Shown here: positions 22,225 to 31,180 of the stretch, piece after piece | Layout of the letters: each line of letters starts with the position of its first letter | Position numbering within the stretch: position 1 is the stretch's first letter | NCBI RefSeq assembly: GCF_014651935.1 | Contig: NZ_BMXV01000007.1 | Coordinates: forward strand, 1-64,000 | Direction: 5' to 3' | Length of the DNA stretch: 64,000 nt | Source of the DNA: Marinobacter zhanjiangensis | GTDB lineage: Bacteria; Pseudomonadota; Gammaproteobacteria; Pseudomonadales; Oleiphilaceae | Translations under genes and position numbers: made by a program | The notes under the pieces: generated by a model | What the model saw: only the letters and a program-made list of their open reading frames with translations | Told to the model about the DNA's origin: nothing | Databases searched by the model: none

Positions 22225-22704
22225 ATGACGACTCGAGTACCCATGACCATCAAAGGCGAAGCAAGCCTGCGGGAAGAGCTTCGGCAGCTCAAGTCCGTCG
22301 ATCGTCCCGAAGTCATTCAGGCCATCGCCGATGCCCGTGCGCACGGCGACCTCAAGGAAAACGCCGAATACCACGCGGCCCGGGACCAACAGGGCTTCAT
22401 CGAGGGGCGTATCCAGGAAATCGAGAGCAAACTGTCAGCCGCCCAGGTGATCGACGTCACCAGCATTGAGAACACCGGTAAGGTGATCTTCGGCACGACC
22501 GTGAAGCTGCTCAACGTGGAAACTGACGAGCAGGTGACCTATCAGATCACCGGAGAGGACGAAGCCGACATCAAGGGTGGCAAGATCTCGATTTCGTCAC
22601 CCATCGCCCGCGCCCTGGTGGGCAAGAGCGAGGGTGATGTCGTGGCCATACGCGTGCCGTCTGGCACCGTGGAGTACGAAATCGAGGAAGTGGAGCATAT
22701 CTGA
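22225..22704 (+). CDS. greA: Transcription elongation factor GreA
   Basis: This factor of about 159 residues enters the RNA polymerase secondary channel and stimulates cleavage of backtracked transcripts. The N-terminal coiled coil carries the acidic tip in [15 protein letters not shown]; the C-terminal FKBP-like domain has [19 protein letters not shown] and [18 protein letters not shown]. The ATG at 22225 has AGGAAA upstream; MTIKG at 22243 is an alternative start. It is read with carB. A REP-like doublet follows. Confidence 0.96.
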   Translation: MTTRVPMTIKGEASLREELRQLKSVDRPEVIQAIADARAHGDLKENAEYHAARDQQGFIEGRIQEIESKLSAAQVIDVTSIENTGKVIFGTTVKLLNVETDEQVTYQITGEDEADIKGGKISISSPIARALVGKSEGDVVAIRVPSGTVEYEIEEVEHI

Positions 22705-22735
22705 GGCTGTGACATAGCACCGGCTTCCGCTTTAG

Positions 22736-22844
22736 CCCCTCTCCCTCGAGGGGAGAGGGGTTGGGGTGAGGGTGGGGACCGCGAACTCCAGAGTACGACT
22801 CTTTTCACCCTCTCCCTGGCCCTCTCCCCTCAAGGGAGAGGGGA
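22736..22844. repeat. REP-like inverted doublet (second copy)
   Basis: Unit 22736-22775 (CCCCTCTCCCTCGAGGGGAG, then GGGTTGGGGTGAGGGTG) and the inverted unit 22806-22844 (CACCCTCTCCCTGGCCCTCT then CAAGGGAGAGGGG) repeat the pair found at 17396-17517. It lies between greA and the convergent ATPase gene and could form bidirectional termination hairpins. Confidence 0.8.
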
Positions 22845-22852
22845 TGGATTGC

Positions 22853-23902
22853 TCAATTACTTCTGTGCCGCCCCGGAGATAAGGGCTTCACATTCCCTGA
22901 ATCCTGTGGCGGCGGTGTCTCGGTCTTGTCGTGCAGGAACATGCCGATTTTCCGGTCGATGCCCTCCAGGGCATCGGCAATGCGCGAGAGCGTATTGCTC
23001 AGTTCACCGCTGCCGCTGAGTGATGGCGACTCGGAAGCCGGCGGCTCAAAGTCCGCAGAGCTGGTGCTGGTCGGTATAGGGGGCTTCTTCCCGGGATCAG
23101 GCGCATCGCCCATCAGGTCCTTGCGGATTTCCTTCAGGTCACGGCGGTCGAGCACCTGCCGTTCTTCCGAAAAGGCGCACATCATCAGACCGTCGCAGAG
23201 CTTGTTGATAACCCGGGGAATACCGCTGCTCATGGTGAAAATGTCATGCACCATGGCCTCGTCAAACAGGGGCGCGCCCTTGTGCCCGGCTACCAGCAGG
23301 CGATAGTCGATGTACTCGCCGGTTTCCTTCTCCGAAAGACCCTCCAGGTGGAAGAACAGCTTCACCCGCTGGGATAGCTGCTGGATCTTGCGGATGTGAT
23401 CCTTCAGTTCGGGCTGGCCGAGCAGAATAACCCGCATGGCCGGGCCGCCCAGACCTTCCAGGCCGGCCAGCATGCGGATGTCCTCCAGGTTTTCCTTGGT
23501 GAGGTTCTGGGCCTCGTCCACCGCCAGCACCACCGGGGTTCCCCGGTCCGCCATCATCTGCAGGTAATCCATAATGGCGAACAGCATGGTGACCTTGCTG
23601 TCCATTTCCGTCTTGATGCCCGCCTGATGAATCAGTAACCGGAAGAAATCGTCAGACTTCAGGTTGGTGTAGGACACGTGCAGCAACTTCAGGTTACCGT
23701 CCAGGCTACGGATGGTCTTCTTGAGCAGGGTGGTCTTGCCGGAGCCGATTTCGCCACTGATGACGACAAACCCCTCTGGGCTCCAGATAGCGGAATTCAT
23801 GTACACGAACGCCCTGGAGTGTTGCTGGCTCATGTAGACAAAATCGTCTTCCGGGGTCATCCGGAAGGGGTGGCGACGTAATCCAAAGTGCTCGAGATAC
23901 AT
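22853..23902 (-). CDS. XrtA/PEP-CTERM-associated ExeA-like ATPase
   Basis: This 349-residue AAA ATPase is of the ExeA/GspA type in the subgroup linked to PEP-CTERM exopolysaccharide loci (TIGR03015-like). The opening MYLEHFGLRRHPFRMTPEDD is diagnostic; Walker A is SGEIGSGKTTLL, Walker B is VVLAVDEAQNL, and sensor and arginine regions follow (QRVKLFFHLEGLS). The last 80 residues are low complexity, with Pro/Ser runs and a charged tail. It probably couples ATP use to envelope or secretion assembly; the exact role is unknown. It lies 37 bp downstream of the deacetylase on the same strand. Confidence 0.9.
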   Translation of the reverse strand: MYLEHFGLRRHPFRMTPEDDFVYMSQQHSRAFVYMNSAIWSPEGFVVISGEIGSGKTTLLKKTIRSLDGNLKLLHVSYTNLKSDDFFRLLIHQAGIKTEMDSKVTMLFAIMDYLQMMADRGTPVVLAVDEAQNLTKENLEDIRMLAGLEGLGGPAMRVILLGQPELKDHIRKIQQLSQRVKLFFHLEGLSEKETGEYIDYRLLVAGHKGAPLFDEAMVHDIFTMSSGIPRVINKLCDGLMMCAFSEERQVLDRRDLKEIRKDLMGDAPDPGKKPPIPTSTSSADFEPPASESPSLSGSGELSNTLSRIADALEGIDRKIGMFLHDKTETPPPQDSGNVKPLSPGRHRSN

Positions 23903-23939
23903 GGTGCTCGTCCCTGGTGATCGGTCAAGACGAAAGTGG

Positions 23940-24875
23940 TCAGGCCAGACGAATCATTTCGTTCTGGTGGAGCTTGATGCGGTCTGGCTTATATTCCTCA
24001 TAGCTCTGGCTTACCGTGCCAAAGCGGAAGTCTTCCAGCAAGCGCTCGAGACGACCGTAACATTTATCCAGGTTTGTGTAGTGGCGAAAGCGCGAAAACC
24101 AGCTGGCGTTGTTGTACCTGGGCTGGTCCGGGTCGATCTCCCAGGGGTGCAGGTAAAACATCTGGGGCTGGGTGTCTCCCACACTGGCCAGCCGGAACAG
24201 ATGGCGGAACAGCGGGTAGGGGAATTGCCGGAAATAGCCGCCCCCGGCCGCAGGAACTGTCATCCGGAAGAATCTGGCCGTGGTCAGCGGGAATTCCCTC
24301 AGGGCCGTGCCGTTACTGGTCTGTATGGTATAGGGGGTCTTCGGTGAATCCGGAATACCGTAGCGGTCGTGATGGATGGGGAATATGCTGGAATCCCAGG
24401 TGAAGCCAAGTTCCGCCAGTATGTCCAGGGCCCACAGTGACTCCCGGGTGATCGAGTAACTGGCGGCACGGTAGCCGGTCACCGGTTGCTGGATAATGTC
24501 TTCGAGAAGCGCCTTGGATTTACGGGTTTCCTCAGTAAACACCGCCGGGGTCTGGTTATAGACCAACTGGTGACTGTAGCCGTGGGAGGCAATCTCATGG
24601 CCATGGTCGGCCAGCTTGCGAATCAGTTGGGGGTATCGCTCGGCGACCCAGCCCAGCACGAAAAACGTGCATTTGACCTGTTTCCGGTCGAACAGCTCCA
24701 GCAGGCGTTCGGTATTGCGTTCGACACGGGATGGCAGGCTGCCCCAGTCTTCCGGGGATATAACCTGAGACAGGGCGGCAACGTGGAAATAGTCTTCTAC
24801 ATCCACGCTTAATGCGTGCAGGGTCTTGCCCCTGGTGTCGCCTGTTGCGACGGCTGACTGAACTGGTTCCGTCAT
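23940..24875 (-). CDS. XrtA-system polysaccharide deacetylase
   Basis: This 311-residue NodB-type polysaccharide deacetylase belongs to the subgroup found in PEP-CTERM loci (TIGR03006-like). It opens ALSVDVEDYFHVAALS, with the metal Asp; the His motif is HEIASHGYSHQLVYN, and YRAASYSITRESLWALD and YLHPWEIDPDQPRYN follow. No signal peptide is seen, so it probably acts on a cytoplasmic or membrane-bound precursor. It is divergent from the long EPS operon and is followed by the ATPase gene. Confidence 0.92.
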   Translation of the reverse strand: MTEPVQSAVATGDTRGKTLHALSVDVEDYFHVAALSQVISPEDWGSLPSRVERNTERLLELFDRKQVKCTFFVLGWVAERYPQLIRKLADHGHEIASHGYSHQLVYNQTPAVFTEETRKSKALLEDIIQQPVTGYRAASYSITRESLWALDILAELGFTWDSSIFPIHHDRYGIPDSPKTPYTIQTSNGTALREFPLTTARFFRMTVPAAGGGYFRQFPYPLFRHLFRLASVGDTQPQMFYLHPWEIDPDQPRYNNASWFSRFRHYTNLDKCYGRLERLLEDFRFGTVSQSYEEYKPDRIKLHQNEMIRLA

Positions 24876-25222
24876 GGGAGGCTCCGTTCTCCGTATCCCT
24901 GAATGCTTGTGTTGTGGAGTGTGTCCACATCCCCGATCCGTTCAAATACTAGCCTTAACGCCCCGTCTTGTCATGGCCGATGCGCCCAACTCGCCGAACA
25001 TTGTCGCACGACAGTGTGAATAGTTGTAAAATCATGTTACAAATCGATACGCATCACCTTGAGATTGTCACATCTCCGGCGCAGAATGAAGTCAAGGAAA
25101 TAAAGCTCTCAAGCGTCGTCTGACAGATTCGGTTTGCTACGGGCCCGACCTGGTTGTAGTTGCGATGCACTTTCGCGATTCGCCTTTATGGTGGCCCATC
25201 GAGTTTTATAGAGGCGACAAGG
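24876..25222. other. Divergent EPS promoter region
   Basis: This 347-bp gap lies between the deacetylase and the sugar transferase genes and must hold promoters for both EPS operons. The inverted repeat TGTCG-CA-CGACA at 25002-25013 is a possible operator. The sequence around 25020-25080 is AT-richer. I could not assign firm -35/-10 or -24/-12 elements. Confidence 0.4.
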
Positions 25223-26638
25223 ATGTTCGGTGTGTCTTATATACGCATCAGAAAACACTATCTGCATCTTCCCTATCTGGTGCTCGGTGCACTGGAATTT
25301 GCAGTACTTTTCGGCACCTTCTACCTGTTGGGCTTCGTTCTCGACCAACTGGGAGCGGGCGCCGGCAGGGCACAGACCAACGCAGGAGCGGCCCTGCTCT
25401 TTGCCCTGGTCATGAGCTGCGGCACCCTGGCCATGGGTGTGTACTTTGCGATGGTGCGTGAAGGCTTTGCCTCCATGTTCTTCCGCACGCTGGTGGCATT
25501 CTGCTTTCTTGGCGGCCTGGCCCTGACCATCCTCTACATGGTTCTGCCCAACGTCAGCCCCGGCAGCGACAAGCTGTTCTGGGCGGTCTTGCTCGCCATT
25601 TTCCTGGTGACACTGATCCGGCAGCTGTTCCTGAAGGTGGTGGATTCCGACCAGCTGGCCCGTCGGGTGGTGATCTACGGTGGTGGCGAATTCGCCGAAT
25701 CGCTGATGTCGGACTATCAGACCAATCTCAAGGCCTCCGGCATCCGCATCATGGGCTGTATTCCCGATTCCGCGACGCCGAAAGTCGACAGCCGGCACCA
25801 CCTGCCAGCGCCGACTGACTTCTACCGCTTTTGCCAGCAGAACCGCATCTCGGAGATCGTGATTGCCCAGCAGGAGCGCCGCTCCAGCGAGGGCGGTCAG
25901 TTGCCCGTGGATGCGTTCATGGAATGCAAGCTTCGCGGTATTGACGTAACCGATGCGGTCACCTTTTATGAAAGAGAGCTGAAAAAGGCCCGCCTGGAGC
26001 TGGTGCATCCCTCGTGGATACTGTTTTCCGACGGCTTCAAGGCGTCCCGGTCGCGGGATTTTACCAAGCGGGTGATGGACCTGCTGATCAGTCTCTCTCT
26101 GGCGGTGCTGTTGGCTCCGGTCATGTTACTGACCGCCCTGGCCGTGGTTCTCGAGAGTGGCTTTCCTGCGCTTTACAGCCAGGAGCGGGTTGGAGCCCGG
26201 GGCAAGGTGTTCCGGATCTACAAGTTCCGGAGCATGCGCCAGGACGCCGAGAAAGACGGCAAGGCCCGGTGGGCGACCGCCAATGACGCTCGGGTCACCA
26301 GAGTGGGCGCGTTCATCCGCAATACCCGCCTGGATGAGCTGCCCCAGCTGTGGAACGTGATCAAGGGGGAGATGAGCTTTGTGGGTCCCCGACCGGAAAG
26401 GCCAGAGTTCGTCGAGCAACTGAAGGAACAGGTGCCTTTCTACAACACCCGGCACTACGTAAAACCGGGGCTTATGGGGTGGGCCCAGCTGAATTATCCC
26501 TATGGTGCGTCGATTGAAGACGCCCGGGGCAAACTGGAATACGATCTGTATTACTCGAAAAACCACAGCATCGTGATGGATTTCCTGATAATGATCCAGA
26601 CCGTTGAAGTGGTTCTACTGGGCAAAGGGGTGCGATAA
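25223..26638 (+). CDS. XrtA-system initiating sugar transferase
   Basis: This is a membrane polyisoprenyl-phosphate sugar-1-phosphate transferase of about 471 residues (TIGR03013-like, WcaJ/PssY class), which starts repeat-unit assembly on undecaprenyl phosphate. Four N-terminal membrane helices, a Rossmann-like middle ([13 protein letters not shown]) and the C-terminal catalytic domain ([20 protein letters not shown], then [40 protein letters not shown] and [12 protein letters not shown]) are visible. The start at 25223 has an AGGCGACAAGG site; the frame is open to 25160. It is the first gene of the long EPS operon. Confidence 0.93.
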   Translation: MFGVSYIRIRKHYLHLPYLVLGALEFAVLFGTFYLLGFVLDQLGAGAGRAQTNAGAALLFALVMSCGTLAMGVYFAMVREGFASMFFRTLVAFCFLGGLALTILYMVLPNVSPGSDKLFWAVLLAIFLVTLIRQLFLKVVDSDQLARRVVIYGGGEFAESLMSDYQTNLKASGIRIMGCIPDSATPKVDSRHHLPAPTDFYRFCQQNRISEIVIAQQERRSSEGGQLPVDAFMECKLRGIDVTDAVTFYERELKKARLELVHPSWILFSDGFKASRSRDFTKRVMDLLISLSLAVLLAPVMLLTALAVVLESGFPALYSQERVGARGKVFRIYKFRSMRQDAEKDGKARWATANDARVTRVGAFIRNTRLDELPQLWNVIKGEMSFVGPRPERPEFVEQLKEQVPFYNTRHYVKPGLMGWAQLNYPYGASIEDARGKLEYDLYYSKNHSIVMDFLIMIQTVEVVLLGKGVR

Positions 26639-26643
26639 GAGAT

Positions 26644-27288
26644 ATGGATACCACACGGATCAAAACGTTACAGATTGCCATTCTGGTCATGCTGGTCAGT
26701 TTTCTGACCGCCTGTGCCGGCATCCCGGAAGGGGGCAACAACCCACCGATGACCACAGCCGAGCCGGAACCCTACCGCATTGGTGTCGGTGACACCATCT
26801 CGGTGCATGTCTGGCGCAATCCGGAACTGTCGCAAACCGGTGTGGTGCGACCGGATGGCATGATTTCCATGCCATTGATGGGCGATGTCGAGGCTGAGGG
26901 TATGAAGCCGGAAGACCTGGCGGATGAGATCAACGAAGGTCTCAGCGAGGTGATCCGCAGCCCGGAAGTGACGGTGATGGTCAACAGCCCGGTGAGCGCG
27001 GAGTACCGCAACCGGGTGCGCATTACAGGCCAGGTCGGGTCGCCGCTTTCGGTACCCTACCGTCAGGGTATGACCATTCTGGATCTGGTACTGGAAGCCG
27101 GCGGCCTGTCCCAGTTTGCGGCAGGAGATCGAGCGGTTTTGCACCGTAACACCGGTGAGGAGTACGAAACCTTTGACCTGAACCTCGATGCTATTTTGGA
27201 AAATGGTGATATGCGGACCAACTACACTGTCCAGCCCGGTGATGTGGTGAGTGTGCCCCGCAAGACCCTGCTGCGTGGAGAGCTCTGA
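26644..27288 (+). CDS. XrtA-system polysaccharide export lipoprotein (Wza-like)
   Basis: This 214-residue outer-membrane export protein (TIGR03027-like) has a lipoprotein signal ending LVSFLTACAG, a Poly_export domain (PYRIGVGDTISVHVWRNPEL, then VRPDGMISMPLMGDVEAEG) and a SLBB domain (RITGQVGSPLSVPYRQGMTI and VPRKTLLRGEL). It should form the outer-membrane channel for the polymer. It is short compared with Wza, as usual for this subgroup. It is translationally coupled to the Wzz-like gene (TGATG). Confidence 0.93.
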   Translation: MDTTRIKTLQIAILVMLVSFLTACAGIPEGGNNPPMTTAEPEPYRIGVGDTISVHVWRNPELSQTGVVRPDGMISMPLMGDVEAEGMKPEDLADEINEGLSEVIRSPEVTVMVNSPVSAEYRNRVRITGQVGSPLSVPYRQGMTILDLVLEAGGLSQFAAGDRAVLHRNTGEEYETFDLNLDAILENGDMRTNYTVQPGDVVSVPRKTLLRGEL

Positions 27289-28859
27289 TGGATTGGCGGT
27301 ACATTCTCGATATGATCAACGCGGTAAAGCTGGAGCTTTTCCGCTATCGGGTGGTGGCCGCCATCATCTTCATGGGTGTGACGGCGGGCGTACTGGGTCT
27401 GGGGTATGTGACGCCCAAGACCTACACCTCCGATGCGTTGCTATACGCGGATTCTTCAAACATCCTGCAGCCGCTGCTGCGAGGCAGTGCGGAAATTACA
27501 CCCATAGACCGGATCAATGAAGCCCGGGAGATGCTGCAGAGTCGGTCTTACCTCGAACAGGTAGCGTTTGACGCGGGTCTGCTCAACGGTGGTGAGGACG
27601 ATGCCCGCAAAAACGGTGTGATTGGCAGTCTCCGCAATGCCCTGAACATGCAGGTTTCCAACCGCAACTTTATGGAGCTCAGTTACAGCAGCGAAAGCCC
27701 GGACCGGTCGTTCCGGGTGCTCAGTGCCGCCCTGAACCGCTTTATCGAGCGCACGTCCAGCAAGAAACGTGCGGAGAGTGCCGGTGCCTACGACTTCATC
27801 GATGCCCAGGTAAACACCTACAAGCGGCAGCTGGAGGAAGCGGAAGAACGACTGAAGGAATTCCGGGCCAATAATCAGGACGGCACCCAGGGCAGTGTCC
27901 AGTCCCGTATCGAACGCCTGCGCAGTGACATAGAGAACCTGAAGCTCCAGATCCAACAGAGTGAACAGGAGGTGGAGCTGACCACCGCCCAGCTGCAGGA
28001 AGAGCGGCCCTATCGGTCAGTGAGCACCGGCGGCGGCATGTCGGAAGTGGATCGGCAGATTGCGCAGCTCGAACAGAGGTTGTCGGATCTGAGGTTGCAG
28101 TATCACGACACCCACCCGGACATTGTATCCGTGCTTGGGCAACTGGAAGAACTGCGGGCCCGCAAGGCAAGAGGCGATGTGGGGCAGCGCAGCGCCGGTT
28201 CCTCGGAGGTTATCGAGAACCCCGTATACGAGCAGTTGCGTCTGAAGCTCACGGAATCGCAGACCGACCTCCAGGTGCAGCGCAGGCGGCTGCAGTCTCT
28301 GGAGCGCCTGCTTTCAGAGGCCTTTGAGCGGGCCGAGCGGGTTGCGGGAAATCAGGCCGAGCTGTCCGAGCTGACCCGCGACTATGATGTGACCAAAGGT
28401 GTGTATGAAGACATGCTGCAGCGTCGCGAGAAAGCACGGCTATCGATGACCCTTGATGCCCAGGGCGAGGGTGTCAGTTATCGTATCCAGGAGCCGGCTT
28501 CCTACCCCACCAAATGGGATGGCCTGCAGCTCTATGAGGTGGGCGTGGCCGGTCCGTTCCTCGGCGGATCGATGGTACTGGGGTTGCTGGTAGCGCTGGT
28601 GATGTTCGACAACCGGGTTCGTTCCAGCAGGACATTGCTGACTCAGCTCCCGCAGGATATTCCCGTGCTGGCCTCGGTCCCCCACTATTCCAGCTCCTGG
28701 AAAGAGCGCCTGCTTCGCAAGGACACGTTGTTTGTCGCCGGTTTGCTGGTTGTTTTCATGGTGGTCTATATGGCGATACTGGTTTTCAGCGTTCTGGGAA
28801 TAACACCGGAGCAGATTATTGATACAGTTATCGGGTCCGGTACTGGACAGGGCAGTTAG
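27288..28859 (+). CDS. XrtA-system chain-length determinant protein (Wzz-like)
   Basis: This 523-residue inner-membrane protein (TIGR03007-like) sets polymer length and links to the tyrosine-kinase partner. It has an N-terminal membrane helix (about residues 20-45, VVAAIIFMGVTAGVLGLGYV), a Wzz domain (TYTSDALLYADSS), a long periplasmic coiled coil (about 170-380, for example QLEEAEERLKEFRANNQ) and a second membrane helix near the C-terminus (FVAGLLVVFMVVYMAILVF). A Pro-rich motif before the last helix is not obvious. The kinase-like gene is 5 bp downstream. Confidence 0.93.
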   Translation: MDWRYILDMINAVKLELFRYRVVAAIIFMGVTAGVLGLGYVTPKTYTSDALLYADSSNILQPLLRGSAEITPIDRINEAREMLQSRSYLEQVAFDAGLLNGGEDDARKNGVIGSLRNALNMQVSNRNFMELSYSSESPDRSFRVLSAALNRFIERTSSKKRAESAGAYDFIDAQVNTYKRQLEEAEERLKEFRANNQDGTQGSVQSRIERLRSDIENLKLQIQQSEQEVELTTAQLQEERPYRSVSTGGGMSEVDRQIAQLEQRLSDLRLQYHDTHPDIVSVLGQLEELRARKARGDVGQRSAGSSEVIENPVYEQLRLKLTESQTDLQVQRRRLQSLERLLSEAFERAERVAGNQAELSELTRDYDVTKGVYEDMLQRREKARLSMTLDAQGEGVSYRIQEPASYPTKWDGLQLYEVGVAGPFLGGSMVLGLLVALVMFDNRVRSSRTLLTQLPQDIPVLASVPHYSSSWKERLLRKDTLFVAGLLVVFMVVYMAILVFSVLGITPEQIIDTVIGSGTGQGS

Positions 28860-28864
28860 ATTTT

Positions 28865-29824
28865 ATGGATAACAACAAGCTCTATAATGCGCTGCTGAAG
28901 ACTCAGGAGCGTCACCGGGCGGAAAGGGCAGCTCATGCCGATTCGTCCGAGGCAGGCAGTGGTTCTGACACAGATGTTCAGGAAGATGTTGCCAATGACG
29001 CCAACCCGGATCTGAACTATCGGCGGCGGGAAAGCTTTGGCGAACCCACCCGTGCGGAGCGGCCTTTCCCGGAGTCGGAATCTGGCACCAACTGGACCCT
29101 GGTAGAGGAGCGTAAGGCGCAATATTCCCCGTCAGTCTATGACTCGTCGGTATCCCTGGACCTGATCAACAATCCCCGCCCCTGGTCGCTGGACGACCTG
29201 CGGGAGCGCAAGATCATCTACCCCGGTATGGCCAACAAGGCCATTCTGGACGCCTTCCGGGAAGTCCGGATCAAACTGCGTGACCGGGCCGGGGCCGTCA
29301 ATTTCTCGGTGATGGTGTCGTCCCTGGGCCGGAAGGACAATTCAGTACTGACGGCTTTCAATCTGGCTGCCACCTTTGCCATGGATGCACAGAGTTCGGC
29401 CCTGCTGGTGGACTGCAACCCCTGGGACAGCGACCTTGATCACCTGGTTTCCTCCCCAGTGAACCTGGGTGTCACCGACTTCGTGGCAGACAATTCCCTG
29501 AAGGTAAAAGACATTATCTATCCCAGTGGGTTGGACCGTCTAAGCGTCGTGCCCGCGGGTACCCGGTCCGCTTCCGCAGTGGAGCTGTTCTCCGCTGTCA
29601 GGATGCGGGATCTCATGGGGGAACTGAAAAGCCGTTATCCGGACCGCTTCCTGATCATCAATGCTCCGCCCCTCAAGGCCAGTACCGAGGCAAACATCCT
29701 CATCCGGTACGCCAACCAGCTCGTGCTTAGTGTGCCCTTTGGTGAGGTGACGCCGGACGATATTGTCAGTTCTGTCGAAACACTCGGGTCGGAGAAGTTC
29801 TCCGGTCTCATATTCCAGCAATGA
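28865..29824 (+). CDS. BY-kinase-like protein with degenerate P-loop (XrtA EPS locus)
   Basis: This 319-residue protein sits where the tyrosine autokinase of PEP-CTERM EPS loci (TIGR03018-like) normally lies. The fold markers KAILDAFREVRIKLRD, LLVDCNPWDSDLDHL (Walker A') and FLIINAPPLK are present, but the Walker A segment reads SSLGRKDNSVLTAFNLA (about 152-168), lacking the GxGK[ST] Lys and Gly residues, and there is no C-terminal tyrosine cluster (it ends SGLIFQQ). It has a long acidic N-terminus (about 1-100). It is probably a catalytically dead partner of the Wzz-like protein; that is inference. Confidence 0.8.
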   Translation: MDNNKLYNALLKTQERHRAERAAHADSSEAGSGSDTDVQEDVANDANPDLNYRRRESFGEPTRAERPFPESESGTNWTLVEERKAQYSPSVYDSSVSLDLINNPRPWSLDDLRERKIIYPGMANKAILDAFREVRIKLRDRAGAVNFSVMVSSLGRKDNSVLTAFNLAATFAMDAQSSALLVDCNPWDSDLDHLVSSPVNLGVTDFVADNSLKVKDIIYPSGLDRLSVVPAGTRSASAVELFSAVRMRDLMGELKSRYPDRFLIINAPPLKASTEANILIRYANQLVLSVPFGEVTPDDIVSSVETLGSEKFSGLIFQQ

Positions 29825-31143
29825 GGTGGGCCATGGAAGACGCTTTTGCCACCAGACGGTGTGGAAGTTGTGTTGTCATTCCGCTGGTGTTGTTGATGGC
29901 GCCGACGTCGGTACTCCATGCCGCCGAGAGCAGCTACACGGCCACAACCACCCTGTTTTCCGACCTGACCCATTCGGAATATGAATCGGACAGTGATACC
30001 CGCGCGGGTGCCGGAATCCGGGGGGATATTGGCGCCGACCTGACCTCTGGCGCTCATAGCCTGGTCGGTCGCTACGGGGCCACCCTCGAAACCGAGCGAA
30101 GCAGCAGGGGCAGGGGCGATGATGATAATTTCTCGCTTCGCGGCTCCTCCCGCTATCACTATTTTCAGCCCGGTAGTCGTTTTGACTTCAATGCAGGGCA
30201 TTCGGTGCGCTCCGTGCGCAATGACACCGGTTTCCGGCTGGACGATTCCAGTTATGACACCCAGAATTCCGCCAGTGCTGGCGCTGGCATCAACTTCTAT
30301 CCAGGCGATGTCACCACCTTTCGCGTGGCTGGCCAGGGCAGCAGAACCTGGCAGGAAGGCGACACGCCTGACAGCGAGTCTGTCAGTGTGAATGCCAACC
30401 TCAGCCGCCAGGTGTCGGAACAGACCTCGGTCTTCCTGACGGGCAGCCGGACCTGGGAAGAGGAGGAAGGCGCCGACGAAATTATTCTCGATTCCGCGTC
30501 CGTGGGCCTGCGGTCAATGTTGCACAACGGTAGTTTCAGCGCTTCAGTGGGTGTGTCCAGTGCCGAGAATGATAATTTCGAGAATGAGGCCGTTATTGGC
30601 TCTCTGGCACGCACCTGGGATACTTCCCTCACCAATACCCGGCTCAAATATGATCGCACCCAGAGCAGCAATTTGCTGGACCTGGCGTTCGCCCCCATTC
30701 CCGAGCTCGGTATAGAAGACGAGTTCTCCGTACGCTATCAGGGGGTAACCGTTCGCGATCAACTGTCCCTGAGCCATCGAACCCGGCGAATCTGCGACCT
30801 GTGCACCGTCAACCTGATCGGCCAGTTGGCGAAAGATGAAGAGGTAGCGAACGGTGATGAGACCTGGGAATACCTGGCGGGGGCGGGTGTCAGGCTGGCG
30901 GTGACAGATGTGAAATCACTGAGCTTGGATTACCGCTGGCAGGGCGATGCTCTGGAGGAGAGAAGCACCATTGACGATGAACGGCATAGTTTTGCCGTCA
31001 CCTACCGCCACCAGCTGACCGAACTGGCGACCTGGGGGGCCTCCTTTGACACCGCCATGACCCGGGGGCTTTCCGATGAGGAACGTTACCGGGCCAGGCT
31101 GTTTGTGACCCTGGGTTGGGATAGCATGAATCAGGAGTGGTAG
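29821..31143 (+). CDS. XrtA-associated outer-membrane beta-barrel protein
   Basis: This 440-residue exported protein (TIGR03016-like, PEP-CTERM system associated) has a hydrophobic signal (CVVIPLVLLMAPTSVLHAAE) and then alternating polar/aromatic strands typical of a beta-barrel, for example SSRYHYFQPGSRFDFNAGHS and SLSLDYRWQGDALEERS. It may assist export or modification of the polysaccharide at the outer membrane; the activity is unknown. ATG 29821 overlaps the stop of the kinase-like gene. A second Met at residue 5 is an alternative start. Confidence 0.85.
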   Translation: MRWAMEDAFATRRCGSCVVIPLVLLMAPTSVLHAAESSYTATTTLFSDLTHSEYESDSDTRAGAGIRGDIGADLTSGAHSLVGRYGATLETERSSRGRGDDDNFSLRGSSRYHYFQPGSRFDFNAGHSVRSVRNDTGFRLDDSSYDTQNSASAGAGINFYPGDVTTFRVAGQGSRTWQEGDTPDSESVSVNANLSRQVSEQTSVFLTGSRTWEEEEGADEIILDSASVGLRSMLHNGSFSASVGVSSAENDNFENEAVIGSLARTWDTSLTNTRLKYDRTQSSNLLDLAFAPIPELGIEDEFSVRYQGVTVRDQLSLSHRTRRICDLCTVNLIGQLAKDEEVANGDETWEYLAGAGVRLAVTDVKSLSLDYRWQGDALEERSTIDDERHSFAVTYRHQLTELATWGASFDTAMTRGLSDEERYRARLFVTLGWDSMNQEW

Positions 31144-31180
31144 CCGCAGACGCACCACCGAAAAGAACAGGGAAGACGCT

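Noticed and set aside
25002..25013. TGTCG-CA-CGACA inverted repeat as a shared PrsR operator with TGTCG strings near 61462 and 61624
   Set aside because: Five-base matches are expected by chance, and I cannot link them to a known binding site; kept only as a note in the gap entries.
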